NCBI RefSeq assembly: GCF_048544455.1
Contig: NC_133536.1
Coordinates: 41,412,152-41,476,151 of the forward strand
DNA from: Silene latifolia
Taxonomy: Eukaryota; Streptophyta; Magnoliopsida; Caryophyllales; Caryophyllaceae
DNA length: 64,000 nucleotides
Direction: 5' to 3'
Each line of letters begins with the position of its first letter. Positions within the stretch are counted from its first letter, which is position 1. The position numbers and the translations under genes are program-made. The notes beneath the pieces are model-generated. The model ran no database searches. It had not been told where the DNA came from and saw nothing but the letters and a program-made list of their open reading frames with translations. This document shows positions 53,936 through 64,000 of the stretch, piece after piece.

Positions 53936-56900
53936 ATCTCCCACTTGTCCTCGACAAGTGTGCGTCACCAATTCTCTTGTCCTATTACTATCTCCCACTC
54001 AATGCAAGGTCTCTTTCAGTCGTACTTGCAAGTGATCATATCGAGAGTGGTTTCCTCGATCCGAGAACAACCGATTGACCGGACTTATCTATCATAGATA
54101 CTTTCCGAGCGTGGCCACGCATTTCCAGTTCATTACTCCTCGAGTGGCCCTGAGATATTGTTATAACCCTGACTAGGGGTGGACAATTCCTATCGCACTC
54201 ATTCCCTTCGACTAGCCACAACCATCATAACCCAAAATATGCCCATTTGACCCCATTTACGAAGGTCGTAGTAACACAAATCAAAGTTAATCTGAAACTG
54301 TGCCATCTTAGGTGAATAGTCTTTAGTCAAAAGAATCGACTCATTTGAATACTATAGTAGCTCTCGCCACGACCAGGCTATATAAATTTGCCAGAACTCT
54401 ATAAGCGGTCATTAGGCCCAACAAAATGTTCCTAACAGTCTGCCTATGTGATCGACTAGTCATCTCACATGACTCTATGGCACTTGAACTTACCATCAAT
54501 CGCATCACACTCTAGTCACTTCGAGACGTCACCTCATACAAGTAACTATGGGCAAATACAATGTTAATCCATGTTCACTTTAACGGGGTTCAATTGTCTC
54601 TACAACCCGTTTGGATATAACAATGTACAAGGTGAGTTAATAATAACTCAAACGACAAATGTCGACATCACACTTGGGTAGTCAATCTCATATTGCAACC
54701 TTGTGATGTATATCGTAAGTGTAAACACTTATTGATTGCAATAGAAGTTTAACATGCTATGTGTCCATGTGTTCAAACTTCTTACACTTGCAATTTCCTT
54801 TACATTCATGTTCTCTCTCATAGCATGAATCTTACCAAGTACACATCAAGGTTCCCGACCTTGGTTTCGGTTCTTTAACTTGAAAGAACTTTCTTATCGA
54901 CTATCACATAACGAACGAATTTGTGATGAATGATATAACTTGTACTGATCAAGTACTTCATCCACACACAATGAACTAGGTATATGTTTTGTAGAATCTT
55001 GTAACAATTGTGAAGATTATTAGCTTAGCACTTCTCACAAGTCCAAGCTTAACTAGGAAAGATTATTATTGAATGACCTCTTATTCAACCAAGCATCTTT
55101 CCAAAACTTCTTATTTATCTTTCTAGGCTTGAAAGATTTGAGATTCTCATAAATCCTTACATGTGCTCGGACTTTCTATAATATGTGCAACCTCTTATCA
55201 CATAATGGAGTATTCCGTCAAACACCGAAATCGCTCATCGGATTCTACTTGAGAATTCATGACGTTTCTATTATGGCTCACCAATCAATCATCATGCTCT
55301 TATGCATATGATTTATAATTGGACATGTATATGATTATTCTAATGGCGGAAACATTAGTTGCTAATAATCATGAAATCAACCGTTCATAGATTCAATGAA
55401 CGACCATGACTGCTAATGGCAATTCCATTTTCATCTATATGAATAACCTATGTGTATGTTGATACGATGTGTATCTCTTAATACTAATCCAACATCCCTT
55501 GATGTAATTGGATTCATCATAGTCCATTTTCATCCAGAATTGAAAATTCAAAAGCTTCCTTTTGAAAGAAGGTATTAGCTCGTCATTCTTTAATGAGTGA
55601 TGAGTTGTAAACATTCAAAGGATGATAGCTCCCACTAAATTCCATGTCTTCACATGAGAATTTCCTAACTCCCACTCAATTTCACACATTTCGAAATTGA
55701 CTTCTCAATCGAAACTTTATCAGGAATTGAAATATAAATTGCATTGCCAAGTTATTAGGATAAAACCATATATGTTCCCATCATATCCTTTCAAAATACC
55801 TATTTTGAAGTGGTCTCATCTTAACCTTACGGAAAGAGATTTTAAATCTCCAACACACTCATGTCATAATGATGTGTAGTAATGTCATAATTCAAATATA
55901 AACAATATCTAGAATACGTCCTTCGCAAATATCCTTTTGGAAGGAGGTTTAACCATTTCATGGTGAGGTTAAGCAATGACATTTTCGTGGTTAAAACTTT
56001 GGCCATTGAAGATATCGGTATATCATCTTTGCAACTCGTTCATAACTAGTATGTTACTATGATTCATTTAGGCTCTTAAGTAAATCTCAAGGTTGAAACT
56101 ATTGGTCAAAATTTATCATATAAAACTCAGTCAAAAACTTGTTAAGACTTTACATTAGTCATTTTTCTTCCAAAACTTTCTTTTGGTGTCCTCACGTAGT
56201 TATCTCAAGAATATGTTCTTTCGATTACTTCATTTGGTCTCTTTAGTCATATAGAACTTACTTGAGACCATAGATCTCATCTATTCGGTATACAATTGTG
56301 AATAGATATACCTTTATTCAAATCATTCTCTCTTGCGTAGATCTTTATTTACACAAGTACACAATTTTATCTTGCCTTGTGTGTTGTGTCCTCATTTTTC
56401 TCCCACTCTATCTTTAGAATAAATACACTATAGATTCAAAGATAGCATATGAGACACAAATAATGATGTTGAAGTATAAGGAGAACTACCTCATAGGTTG
56501 ACTAATAGTTTTAGATTTCATATGTGTACTTGGTGATTGACATACCTTTAAGAGAGTTCATAGACTCAAAATTACTTAATAAATGATCATACACAAGCCT
56601 TAAGCATGTGGACATATAATGAAACCCGTCATTATATTTGTCTATTAGATCACTTTAAGTGAATAATCTTATGTTCCTAAGAGCAAGCATTTAAAGATGA
56701 AATTTTAGAACATAAAAGGATAAATGATAAAACGGGTGACTTGGGTTGCAAACCAAGTCACCATTATCCAAAATACAAATCATTATCCAAAATACCTTTC
56801 CATGTCGAACACGGAAACTTAAAGTTCTAAAAATCCAAAACATAATTTAAAATAAGACAATGAAAAGCAAAGCTCCACAAAAGCTATCCATAGCTTCTCC

Positions 56901-57036
56901 ATGGTTTCTCATGCTTGCTTTTCTTTTCCCTTGTCTTTGCTTGGTGGAGGCCCTATTTACAATAAAAAGGGAGATACATTATCACAACTTTGTATCATAA
57001 TACCATAGTTGAATTAGAAACATAAAAGAAGGATAG
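53936..57036 (-). other. Long non-coding interior of the gag-only element
   Basis: About 3.1 kb between gag and the 3' LTR with no protease, integrase, RT or RNase H motif in any frame I could read. The minus-strand sequence adjoining the LTR is the PPT GACAAGTGGGAGAT (53936-53949). Clear pol remnants are not seen, so pol was probably replaced or lost long ago. Confidence 0.65.
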
Positions 57037-57932
57037 TCATTTACCTACTGGAGTAATCTTTCCCGCCTTAATATCACCAAGGTATTTGGAACAATTTCTT
57101 TTCCAATGTCCCATACCATTACAATAATGGCATTTATCAAGAGGACCCTTCTTGATCTTTGAGGTGCTAGCTTCACAAGTCTTAGCTTTGGTGAATGTGG
57201 GAGCTTGCTTCTTGCCCTTTCTCCCATTCTTCTTAAACTTCCCCTTACTTTTGGTGCTTATGTTAAGAGCATCTTTGGGAGGGTTCACATTTAACCCCAT
57301 GTCCCTCTCGGCTTGCACAAGTAACTTGTGCAACTCCTCAAGAGACACATCCTTATCTTGCATGTTAAAATTCACCCGGAATTGAACATACGCTTTCACT
57401 TTAGACAAGGAGTGTAGAATCCTATCTACAATGAGTTCTTTGGGGATTTCAACCTTTTGATTTTCAAGGTCTCGACAAGCTCCATAAGTTTGAGCACATG
57501 AGGGCTAACCTTTTGGCCCTCTTTGAAGTCGAGATCAAAGAATGCCGCGCCGCCTCATATTGGACGATCCGCGGAGCTTGCGAAAAACATGGTCACAAGT
57601 TTGGAGTAAATCTCATTAGCATTGCCCATTTTAAAGGCTCTCCTTTGGAGGTCCGCCTCCATCGCAAATATTAAGACATTTTTCATTGCGGCGGACTCCT
57701 TTTGGTAAGCCTCATATGCTTCCCTAGTAGCGGCAGTTGACCTAGTAGTAGGTTCGGGTGGAGAGGCCTCGGTAAGGTAACGAAGCTTGTCGTCACCTTC
57801 GGCGGCTAATTTGAGTTGGGCATCCCAATCGGAGAAATTTGACCCATTCTTTTCAAGTTTACATCGATCCATAAAGGATCGAAGCCATGATGAACTAGCG
57901 AGAGGTGTGGCGTTTGGAGTTGGTGTTGCCAT
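57037..57932 (-). pseudogene. Copia-like gag with CCHC zinc knuckle, frameshifted
   Basis: Starts at 57932 with MATPTPNATPLASSSWLRSF and a UBN2/Gag-2 type region (FSDWDAQLKLAAEGDDKLRY, EAYQKESAAMKNVLIFAMEA). Frames change between about 57590 and 57410. The C-terminal part 57037-57408 has VSLEELHKLLVQAERDMGL, a lysine-rich linker and the zinc knuckle CHYCNGMGHWKRNC. It then stops after GKITPVGK with no protease fused. Gag would package element RNA; the shifts make this copy defective. Confidence 0.85.
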
Positions 57933-60180
57933 TTGTTATGAAAAAGAAGTGGTCTACAAAACAAAATATAAGGAGTAAAACAAAAGTCGTTTTAATAATA
58001 ATACTCGTAAAAATGTATGATTTAAACAAGTTTTATGCATTTTTCTAGTGACCTCTACCCAACTAGATAAATGATTCCAAGACCCAAATTCATATCGACT
58101 TAGGCACGGTAGGGCCGATTCATCCTTTATCAATATAACTCGGTGGATTAACGTTTAATCGATTCTACTTTTAGAACTCTTGGTCGATAATATTACATTT
58201 AACAATTATCTTTAGCCCAAAACACATTCGACAAGGGCACGGTAGGGCCGATACATCCCTTATCAAAAACTTTTGTTGAGTTCAATCCAAATTTCGAATA
58301 AATGTGTCCATGACCCAAATCCATATCAACTTGGGCACGGTAGGGCCGATTCATCCTTATCAACATGAATTCGGTGGATTAACATTCATCACCCACTTCC
58401 CCTACGTAACAAGGTTTGTACCCCGGTAGGGCCGAGTGCACTCCCTCGCGAAATAGGTTTTCATGGTTTCTACTATTTGGTAAGGCTATGTCTCAATTAA
58501 TTGTTTTAGCGAGAGGTCATGTCAATTTATTATCTATCAGGTTTTAAGTGAACTAAAGCGGTGAACTACGATAATTTTAATTGACACGGTCGATAAACTC
58601 GATAAAATGACAATGCATGTTTAGTTATGGCGATTTAGCGATGCATGTGGCATAAAATAAAATGCAAGCATAAAAATAAATAAATAAATCCTAGTATGGC
58701 CTTTCCTAAAAAAGAAAAACTATTTAACTATTACATATTCGGAAACCAACTCCATTGGTCCCTTGAACTTCGGTTATGGCACGCATCTCGAGGTAACACC
58801 GTCTTTATGTATCATCATTCTTGAAGAAATCCGTCTTTGGGAACTCCAGAATGAATTAAAATTACATAATAAATTACATAATTTCCTATTATACATTTGT
58901 AACTAAAATAAAATAAATCTATTAAATTACAAAACGGTGATGCGAGATCACAATAAAATTACAACCGAATCGATATTCCCATACATTTCGGGAAATACCA
59001 ATTAAATCTAAGGCCATACTAAGTAAAATTACATAATTCAAAATTACATAAATTAAAATTATGACAATCATAAAGAAAATGCAGCATTATAATATGTATG
59101 AACATGCCCAATTTTATGCTAAATCGCCTTTAATTAGCCAATATCGTATATTACTCGGTTTTTACGGATTTGCGTGATTTCAACATTTTACAATCACGAA
59201 AAATACATAAACTCATATTTATGCATAAGTTAATTACCCTAACCTCTTAGGACTCAAAATTTAGTCTTCACTAATAATTTGACCATAATTAACTCATATT
59301 TATAAAATTGTTCATTAATGGACTAAAAATTACAAAAATAAGCTATAAACTTCAAATAAACCACAAAATTTCAAATAAATTTGAAATTTGAAATTTAAAC
59401 TCATGAACATTCTGGAAAAATACCATGACACTCATAATGTTCAAAATCTTAGGTTAAAAATTTCGAAATTTTTCCGGAAAAACAATGTTGCGGTTTATCG
59501 ATTTTAACTAAAATAATCATAAAAACATGGAAAAATTATATTCATTAACTTTTCAATTTTAGATCTGAAAAAGATAATTAAATGCAACAGTAGACGTTTT
59601 TCCTAAGTCATAGATTATGTTTTATTAATTTTACACTAATAATGTCACTATTTATGCTATTTTTCTTCAAAAATCCATAAATCATGCAAAAAGACTTCTT
59701 TATAGCCAATTATTTTACACACATCTTGTAAAATTGCATGTGACAACATATTAATTTTCTATGACCAGATCCGAAAGTTAACTCATATTAACCTATTTTT
59801 CACCTAAATCCGAATTTAAAATGAAAAATCCATTTTTCGAGCATAACAAGTCCAAAAATTATGAGAATTTACAGGTTATCTCAAAATAATATATGCGACA
59901 ACATATCCAAAAATCAACTGAAAATTCGAAGTATAGCTAATTTTAGACCGAAAATGACATTTTTACTCATAAAATTATATTTAAATGCCATTATTGTATT
60001 ATATGAACAATAAAAATCCGTAAATATAACCAAAATATCCTAAAATATTTTAGAACCAGAAATATTAACATGCATGAATTAATTTCGTGATATATCATAA
60101 TAACACAAATTTTACAAGTTTTATATGTTATTCTTATAACTCGGAAAAACTTTTAACCGATTTGCATGCAAACAACCGTG
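57933..60180 (-). other. Long leader of the gag-only element with CGGTAGGGCCGA repeats
   Basis: Non-coding leader between PBS and gag. CGGTAGGGCCGA occurs four times (58107, 58240, 58338, 58424), three of them inside longer similar blocks (GGGCACGGTAGGGCCGAT...TCATCC, then GGTGGATTAAC). The repeats could be packaging or RNA-structure elements (inference). Confidence 0.6.
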
Positions 60181-60192
60181 GCTCTGATACCA
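60181..60192 (-). promoter_or_regulatory. Primer-binding site of the gag-only element
   Basis: Plus-strand GCTCTGATACCA is the reverse complement of TGGTATCAGAGC (initiator tRNA-Met), two bases from the 5' LTR. This sets the minus orientation. Confidence 0.88.
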
Positions 60193-60194
60193 AT

Positions 60195-61460
60195 TGAAGG
60201 AGAAGTAGATCTATATACTAACATATTCATATATGATTTAATTTAATTTGTCATAAAATTAAATATGGATTTTATGCATGCAAACAAAAGAGCAAAATAG
60301 AGGAGAAATCATGAACTTACATTGGATGTTTCGGTTTTATGGGCACAAAATAAATCTCCTTTTCTTTTGTTCTTGAGCTTTGCTTTAATGGAAGAACCAA
60401 GATCCAAGTATAGGATCTCTCCCTAAGTTTTATACCCAAGGCTTTCTCTTAATAAAATTAATATTATAGGAACTAGTACAATATTAATTTTCGTAGAAAA
60501 TTGATCCAAAATATTATATAACACTTGAATATTTCGGTTTTTAGAGAGAAGAAGGGGAGAATTAATTTTCTCTCTAGAATACTAAATTTTGGATGAGTGT
60601 AAGAATGAAATTATGATACACAACATTTTGTATATTATTAGGTAAAAATATGAGAAAACCATGATGGTTTTTGTCTTCTCAAAACCGGGTGGAAGGGGGA
60701 CTTTTTGGGTGAACCAATGCATGCAATTGTTGCTCTTAACAATGTTAATAGGGTTGCATGGCTAGACAATTAGGTAATCATTGTGTTTACTTAATTAATC
60801 AACACAATATTAACCTAATACCCCATTAATTTCGGTACAATCATAATATGGAGTACATATTATTTTTGTCAATTTCTCAATATGTAACATGTCACATGTA
60901 ACATAAATTTGTTATGTATTTTTAACAAATTAAAAATCAACGTATTGATAAAAATAAGTCACATACAAAATCGACTCAGTAATATCATAATTACTTGTAC
61001 CAAAATATTTTACCATTTATAAATCACAACAGATTGTATTTATAATAATCCATTCAAATTTAATTGTTACCTTAAACAATTATTTCATCCGAGTAATGAT
61101 ACGATTCAATTACTCAGACCGTATCTTATTTAATCACATTTCAATATGATACGTAAATTTTACTTCCAAAATCGTCCGTCAATTTTCAAATAATTTAATT
61201 AACTCATAACATTACACGATTAATTAAATAATCAATTAAGAGTGTTGCCCTATAGGTATCACCTAGGGGGTCAACTGATCACCACCGTCGCACGACAGTA
61301 ATGTCAAACTCTTGTCAGCCAATCATTACCGATATATGTTGACCAGTTGACAGTAACAATATTACTTCCCAATTGTATTCTTTAAAATGAGATTTAAACA
61401 TGTGATCATCATGATCAACAGTCGTGATCGCATTATTGTCGGAGGACACATATTCCAACA
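60195..61460 (-). repeat. Intact 5' LTR of the gag-only element
   Basis: 1266 bp, TG...CA. It provides the uninterrupted reference showing where the other LTR (47306-53935) was broken. Confidence 0.93.
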
Positions 61461-61465
61461 AAGAT

Positions 61466-62758
61466 AAGTTGAATAATTGGATTTGAAAATGCGCAAGGAA
61501 ACGTGGCATAATGTGATGGTTGTATATGTGTATAAGTTGATATTATAGCGGATTGTCTTACATATAATGTTTGTATAGGATGGAGTGATATGTGTAATGT
61601 ACAAGTGAAATAGTGGTGTTACGATTGAGTAGTAATAATGTGTCGTGATTGGATGAAATAATCTGTGACGGTTTCCAAATATACCTTGGAATCGACACGA
61701 GTTGTTGTTTTGCAGGAATCGTTAACTAAACTCGTAACTTTTGACCTCGTATCTGATCTTGCTCAACCGAGTACAAGTGCCTACTCGACCGAGTAGACCT
61801 TACTCGATCTAGTTGAGGAGTTATAAGATCGAAAAAGTTGGAACTGTCAGCGAAAACTCGATCGAGTAGCTCCAACTCGATCGAGTAGAGGCCACTCGAT
61901 CGAGTACCCTACTTGCTCGATCGAGTAAGTGCTACAGTACCCGCAATTAGACGGGATTCTTATACCTTTCTCAATCCCTTTCTTCTCTTATTTCCTCATA
62001 ACTCTAAACCTTAACTTCTATCATCTCTCTTTTGCTCTCAAAACTTGGGTGGATTTGTGCTAGATTTGCTTATTTCTTCTTGCTTAATTCATTTTATTCA
62101 TTTTCTAATCAATCAAGGTAAGAATGTCCATCTTTTTCTTTGTTTTTAATCAATTAGAACTATATAAAGTGTTGGATTTTTCTGAAAATTCGATTTGTAT
62201 CCATGTATTCTTGCCTTTAATTGTTGTAATATGGTATAATTGTTCTAGATTGTTGGTTGTTAATGCTAGAAGTAGAAAAATCGAATCAATATGGGGTTTG
62301 TGTGGACCGAAATTTCTAGGGTTTGGGTTGTAAATTAAGTTTTTGTTTGTCTTTTGATTTTGGAATGGGGAAAATTGAGTAATGTATGTTGTGGATATTA
62401 TGTTTGGTGTTGATTTTGATTAGTTTTGCCCAAAATTATGTCTTAAAACTCCGTCTTACAAGTGCCCCAAACTGAAAATCGCCCCAATTCCTTATGATGG
62501 TTGCCTATTTGTGAAGCTATTTTGAAAAAAATTAATACCTTAATTTGTAGTTGGTTTGTTAATTGATGTTAAAATTTTCATATTTTGATAGTTATAAAGA
62601 CCGTCTAATATGAATTTTAGAAGTAGCATGTTTGAACCTTTTGGATTGTTTTGGTGAAAGTGTGTATATAGTCGTTCCTTCTTTCATAGCTATGTATGAA
62701 AAGTTTATTTTGTTCAAGTAAATCTCCGTTTGTGTGCCTAAAATGTGTGTTGAAACTG
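61466..62758 (+). other. Leader of the third gypsy element, right part, with internal palindromic promoter
   Basis: Resumes after the AAGAT duplication. Four GATC-type palindromes (ACTCGATCGAGTA at 61855, 61874 and 61893; TGCTCGATCGAGTA at 61914) and two degenerate ones at 61781 and 61800 precede a TATA-like TCTTATACC at about 61957-61965. An untranslated leader, possibly with an intron (CAAGGTAAGAATG near 62115), leads to the ORF at 62759. Confidence 0.6.
61855..61966 (+). promoter_or_regulatory. Internal ACTCGATCGAGTA array upstream of the ORF-1-like gene
   Basis: Palindromes start 19, 19 and 21 bp apart, then a TATA-like TTATACC lies about 32 bp downstream. The array mirrors the LTR promoter at 45526-45628 of the same element, which suggests a separate promoter for the internal gene. 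Confidence 0.55.
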
Positions 62759-64000
62759 ATGCCGAGACCTGCAGTTGGTACACGTCAGAGTAAGAGGGGG
62801 AGGGCTTCTGAGCCTGAGGTTGGTGAGGGGAGTAAGGGATCCACCGTCCCACCCGTGCCCGAGTACCCTACCATCGTCTTTGCTGATTTTAAGCAAAGAG
62901 AGGCCTTTGTCGAGTTACAAAAACGTCGTATGAAACCAACCTGTTGTATCGATACCACCATATTAGAGGACCTTAAGGTAGAGACGGATGTGAGGCACAT
63001 ATTTGAGACCTTGGGGTTGACTGGTTTATATCGTCTTAGGAAACATTCATATTCCTTCTTGACCTTGGAGTTCATGAGCTCTTTCCTCTATGATGCGGCG
63101 GCTAAGACTGTACAGTTTCGTCTCATGAACACTAGTTTCCTCTTGACCATGGTTATGTTTGCTACCTACCTTGGCCTTGCCCGACCGAAGAAGGGAACCC
63201 TTAAGGATATCCCAACTGAGTGTGGAGCCAGTAGTTACATGCCTTGCTTTACCGGTAAGCCCGCCCCCACCTCGAGCAACATGTTGGTCAATGATGTGCA
63301 ACATATCACTCTGAAGATCTTTCTTCGTACCTTGACTTGTCTGCTCTATGATCGGAAGGATGTGAGTAAAATGAACTCACATGAGGTGATGTTGTTAGTT
63401 GCTTATCTTAACCCCTCACGAACCACGAGAGTTTCTTACAGTGCCCCGGCCATAGTCTGTGCTAGCTTAGCTTTGATGGCCACCTCTGGGACCCGCTACT
63501 TGAGTTGTGGTGCCATTGCCACACGATTGGCTGAGAGGTTGACCACCTTTGAGGCCTCGTCGGCCCTTACACCTATGGCCCCGTCTGTGCCTACCTTGGA
63601 CCGTGAGTACTTTCTCGACCAGAAATGGTTGAGAACTTTGGAGGGTGGTGGGTTGGTCTAGAGAGTTTGGGGTATGAGTTGGATGAGGATACCTGACCCC
63701 GAGCACCTTCCCGTGACTGAGCCTTTAACGGCAGCGGTAGTGGCAGCGGACTCCGATGATGATGAGGAGGCTCCTGCATGGCATTATTACCTCATTGATG
63801 ATGGTCTTCTAAAGGTGATGCAAGAGCCAACTAAGAAGGAGCAGGCTAGACCCGAGGATAGGTAGCCTAGAGTGGGGAGGGGACCGAGACGGGTGAGGGA
63901 GAGCGTTGTTGAGACCCAGCTAGAGCAGCCCGTGCCTCCTCAACATCAGTTTCCCAGCTATCCTTCGTTCTTCAGTCCTAAGATGCGGGTGAGTGAGCTT
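62759..64000 (+). CDS. ATHILA ORF-1-like protein (accessory gene), runs off the window
   Basis: The start is taken at MPRPAVGTRQSKRGRASEPE; the preceding residues of the open frame look untranslated. The body resembles ATHILA ORF-1/PMD-type proteins: RHIFETLGLTGLYRLRKHSY, SFLTLEFMSSFL, VQFRLMNTSFLLTMVMFATY, LGLARPKKGT. TAG codons at 63659-63661 and 63863-63865 interrupt the frame, which otherwise stays open to base 64000, with an acidic stretch between them (AADSDDDEEAP). The protein is therefore likely truncated in this copy. No gag or pol precedes it, so it is the first gene after the leader. Function is unknown; an N-terminal basic patch may direct it to the nucleus. Confidence 0.75.

Larger units (their letters stand above)
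47306..61460 (-). mobile_element. Gag-only Copia-like LTR element (non-autonomous), itself interrupted
   Basis: A perfect TSD AAGAT lies at 47301-47305 and 61461-61465. The 5' LTR (minus sense) is 60195-61460. The 3' LTR is split into 47306-47871 and 53234-53935 by a later insertion. The minus-strand LTR starts TGTTGGAATATGTG and ends CTTCTCCTTCA. PBS, a decayed gag and a PPT are present. No protease, integrase or RT is found in the interior 53936-60194. This fits a TR-GAG or LARD-like element mobilised by a partner. Confidence 0.9.

Overview
This window is repeat-rich plant nuclear DNA, and almost all of it is nested transposable elements. Evidence for a plant: Athila- and Tat-type Ty3/gypsy elements, Copia elements primed by initiator tRNA-Met, a PIF/Harbinger element, a CACTA element, a Stowaway MITE, a Helitron end, and genes of the plant-mobile-domain (PMD) kind. 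A eudicot is likely. The short palindromes in the LTRs suggest Caryophyllaceae to me, but that is a weak guess. No intact ordinary host gene, rRNA or tRNA gene was found. The only host-like coding sequence outside the elements is degraded exon-like fragments in the first 7 kb.

Layout. 1-280: end of an Athila/Tat-like LTR. 281-7861: low-information DNA with exon-like fragments, a Stowaway MITE (935-1258) and a CACTA element with one orphan ORF (2585-4386). 7862-15858: complete minus-strand Athila-like element with gag and protease but no RT or integrase. 16291-16322: Helitron 3' end. 16582-24713: decayed Copia element with unusual TA...TA LTRs; its 5' LTR is split by a PIF/Harbinger element (16680-20045). 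25505-45385: an old LTR split by a 17.9-kb Tat element (27054-44910). From 45386 to beyond the window: another LTR element with an ATHILA ORF-1-like gene (62759 onward). Its leader is split by a gag-only Copia-like element (47306-61460), and that element's LTR is split by a chromovirus-like fragment (47872-53228) holding a large inverted repeat with arms of about 890 bp. Six junctions are supported by target-site duplications (TSDs), two of them imperfect.

Two things stand out. First, the Tat element carries two host-like genes on its antisense strand between integrase and the 3' LTR. One has two exons (36007-37481, DUF7745/PMD-like) and one has eight exons (38407-41419, PMD). Every exon joins in frame except for one single-base shift. 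Second, three unrelated LTR elements carry tandem short palindromes with 19-21 or 30-bp spacing just upstream of LTR TATA boxes: CCCCGATCGGGG, ACTCGATCGAGTA and a GACGCAGC...GCTGCGCC type. In each element the same palindrome recurs internally; in the Tat element and the ORF-1 element the internal copies lie just upstream of accessory genes. This suggests an LTR-type promoter module reused for internal genes.

The elements' gag-pol genes are mostly broken, so the window looks like an old nesting site. Intron phases, splice sites and domain names were read by eye and not confirmed by alignment or expression data.
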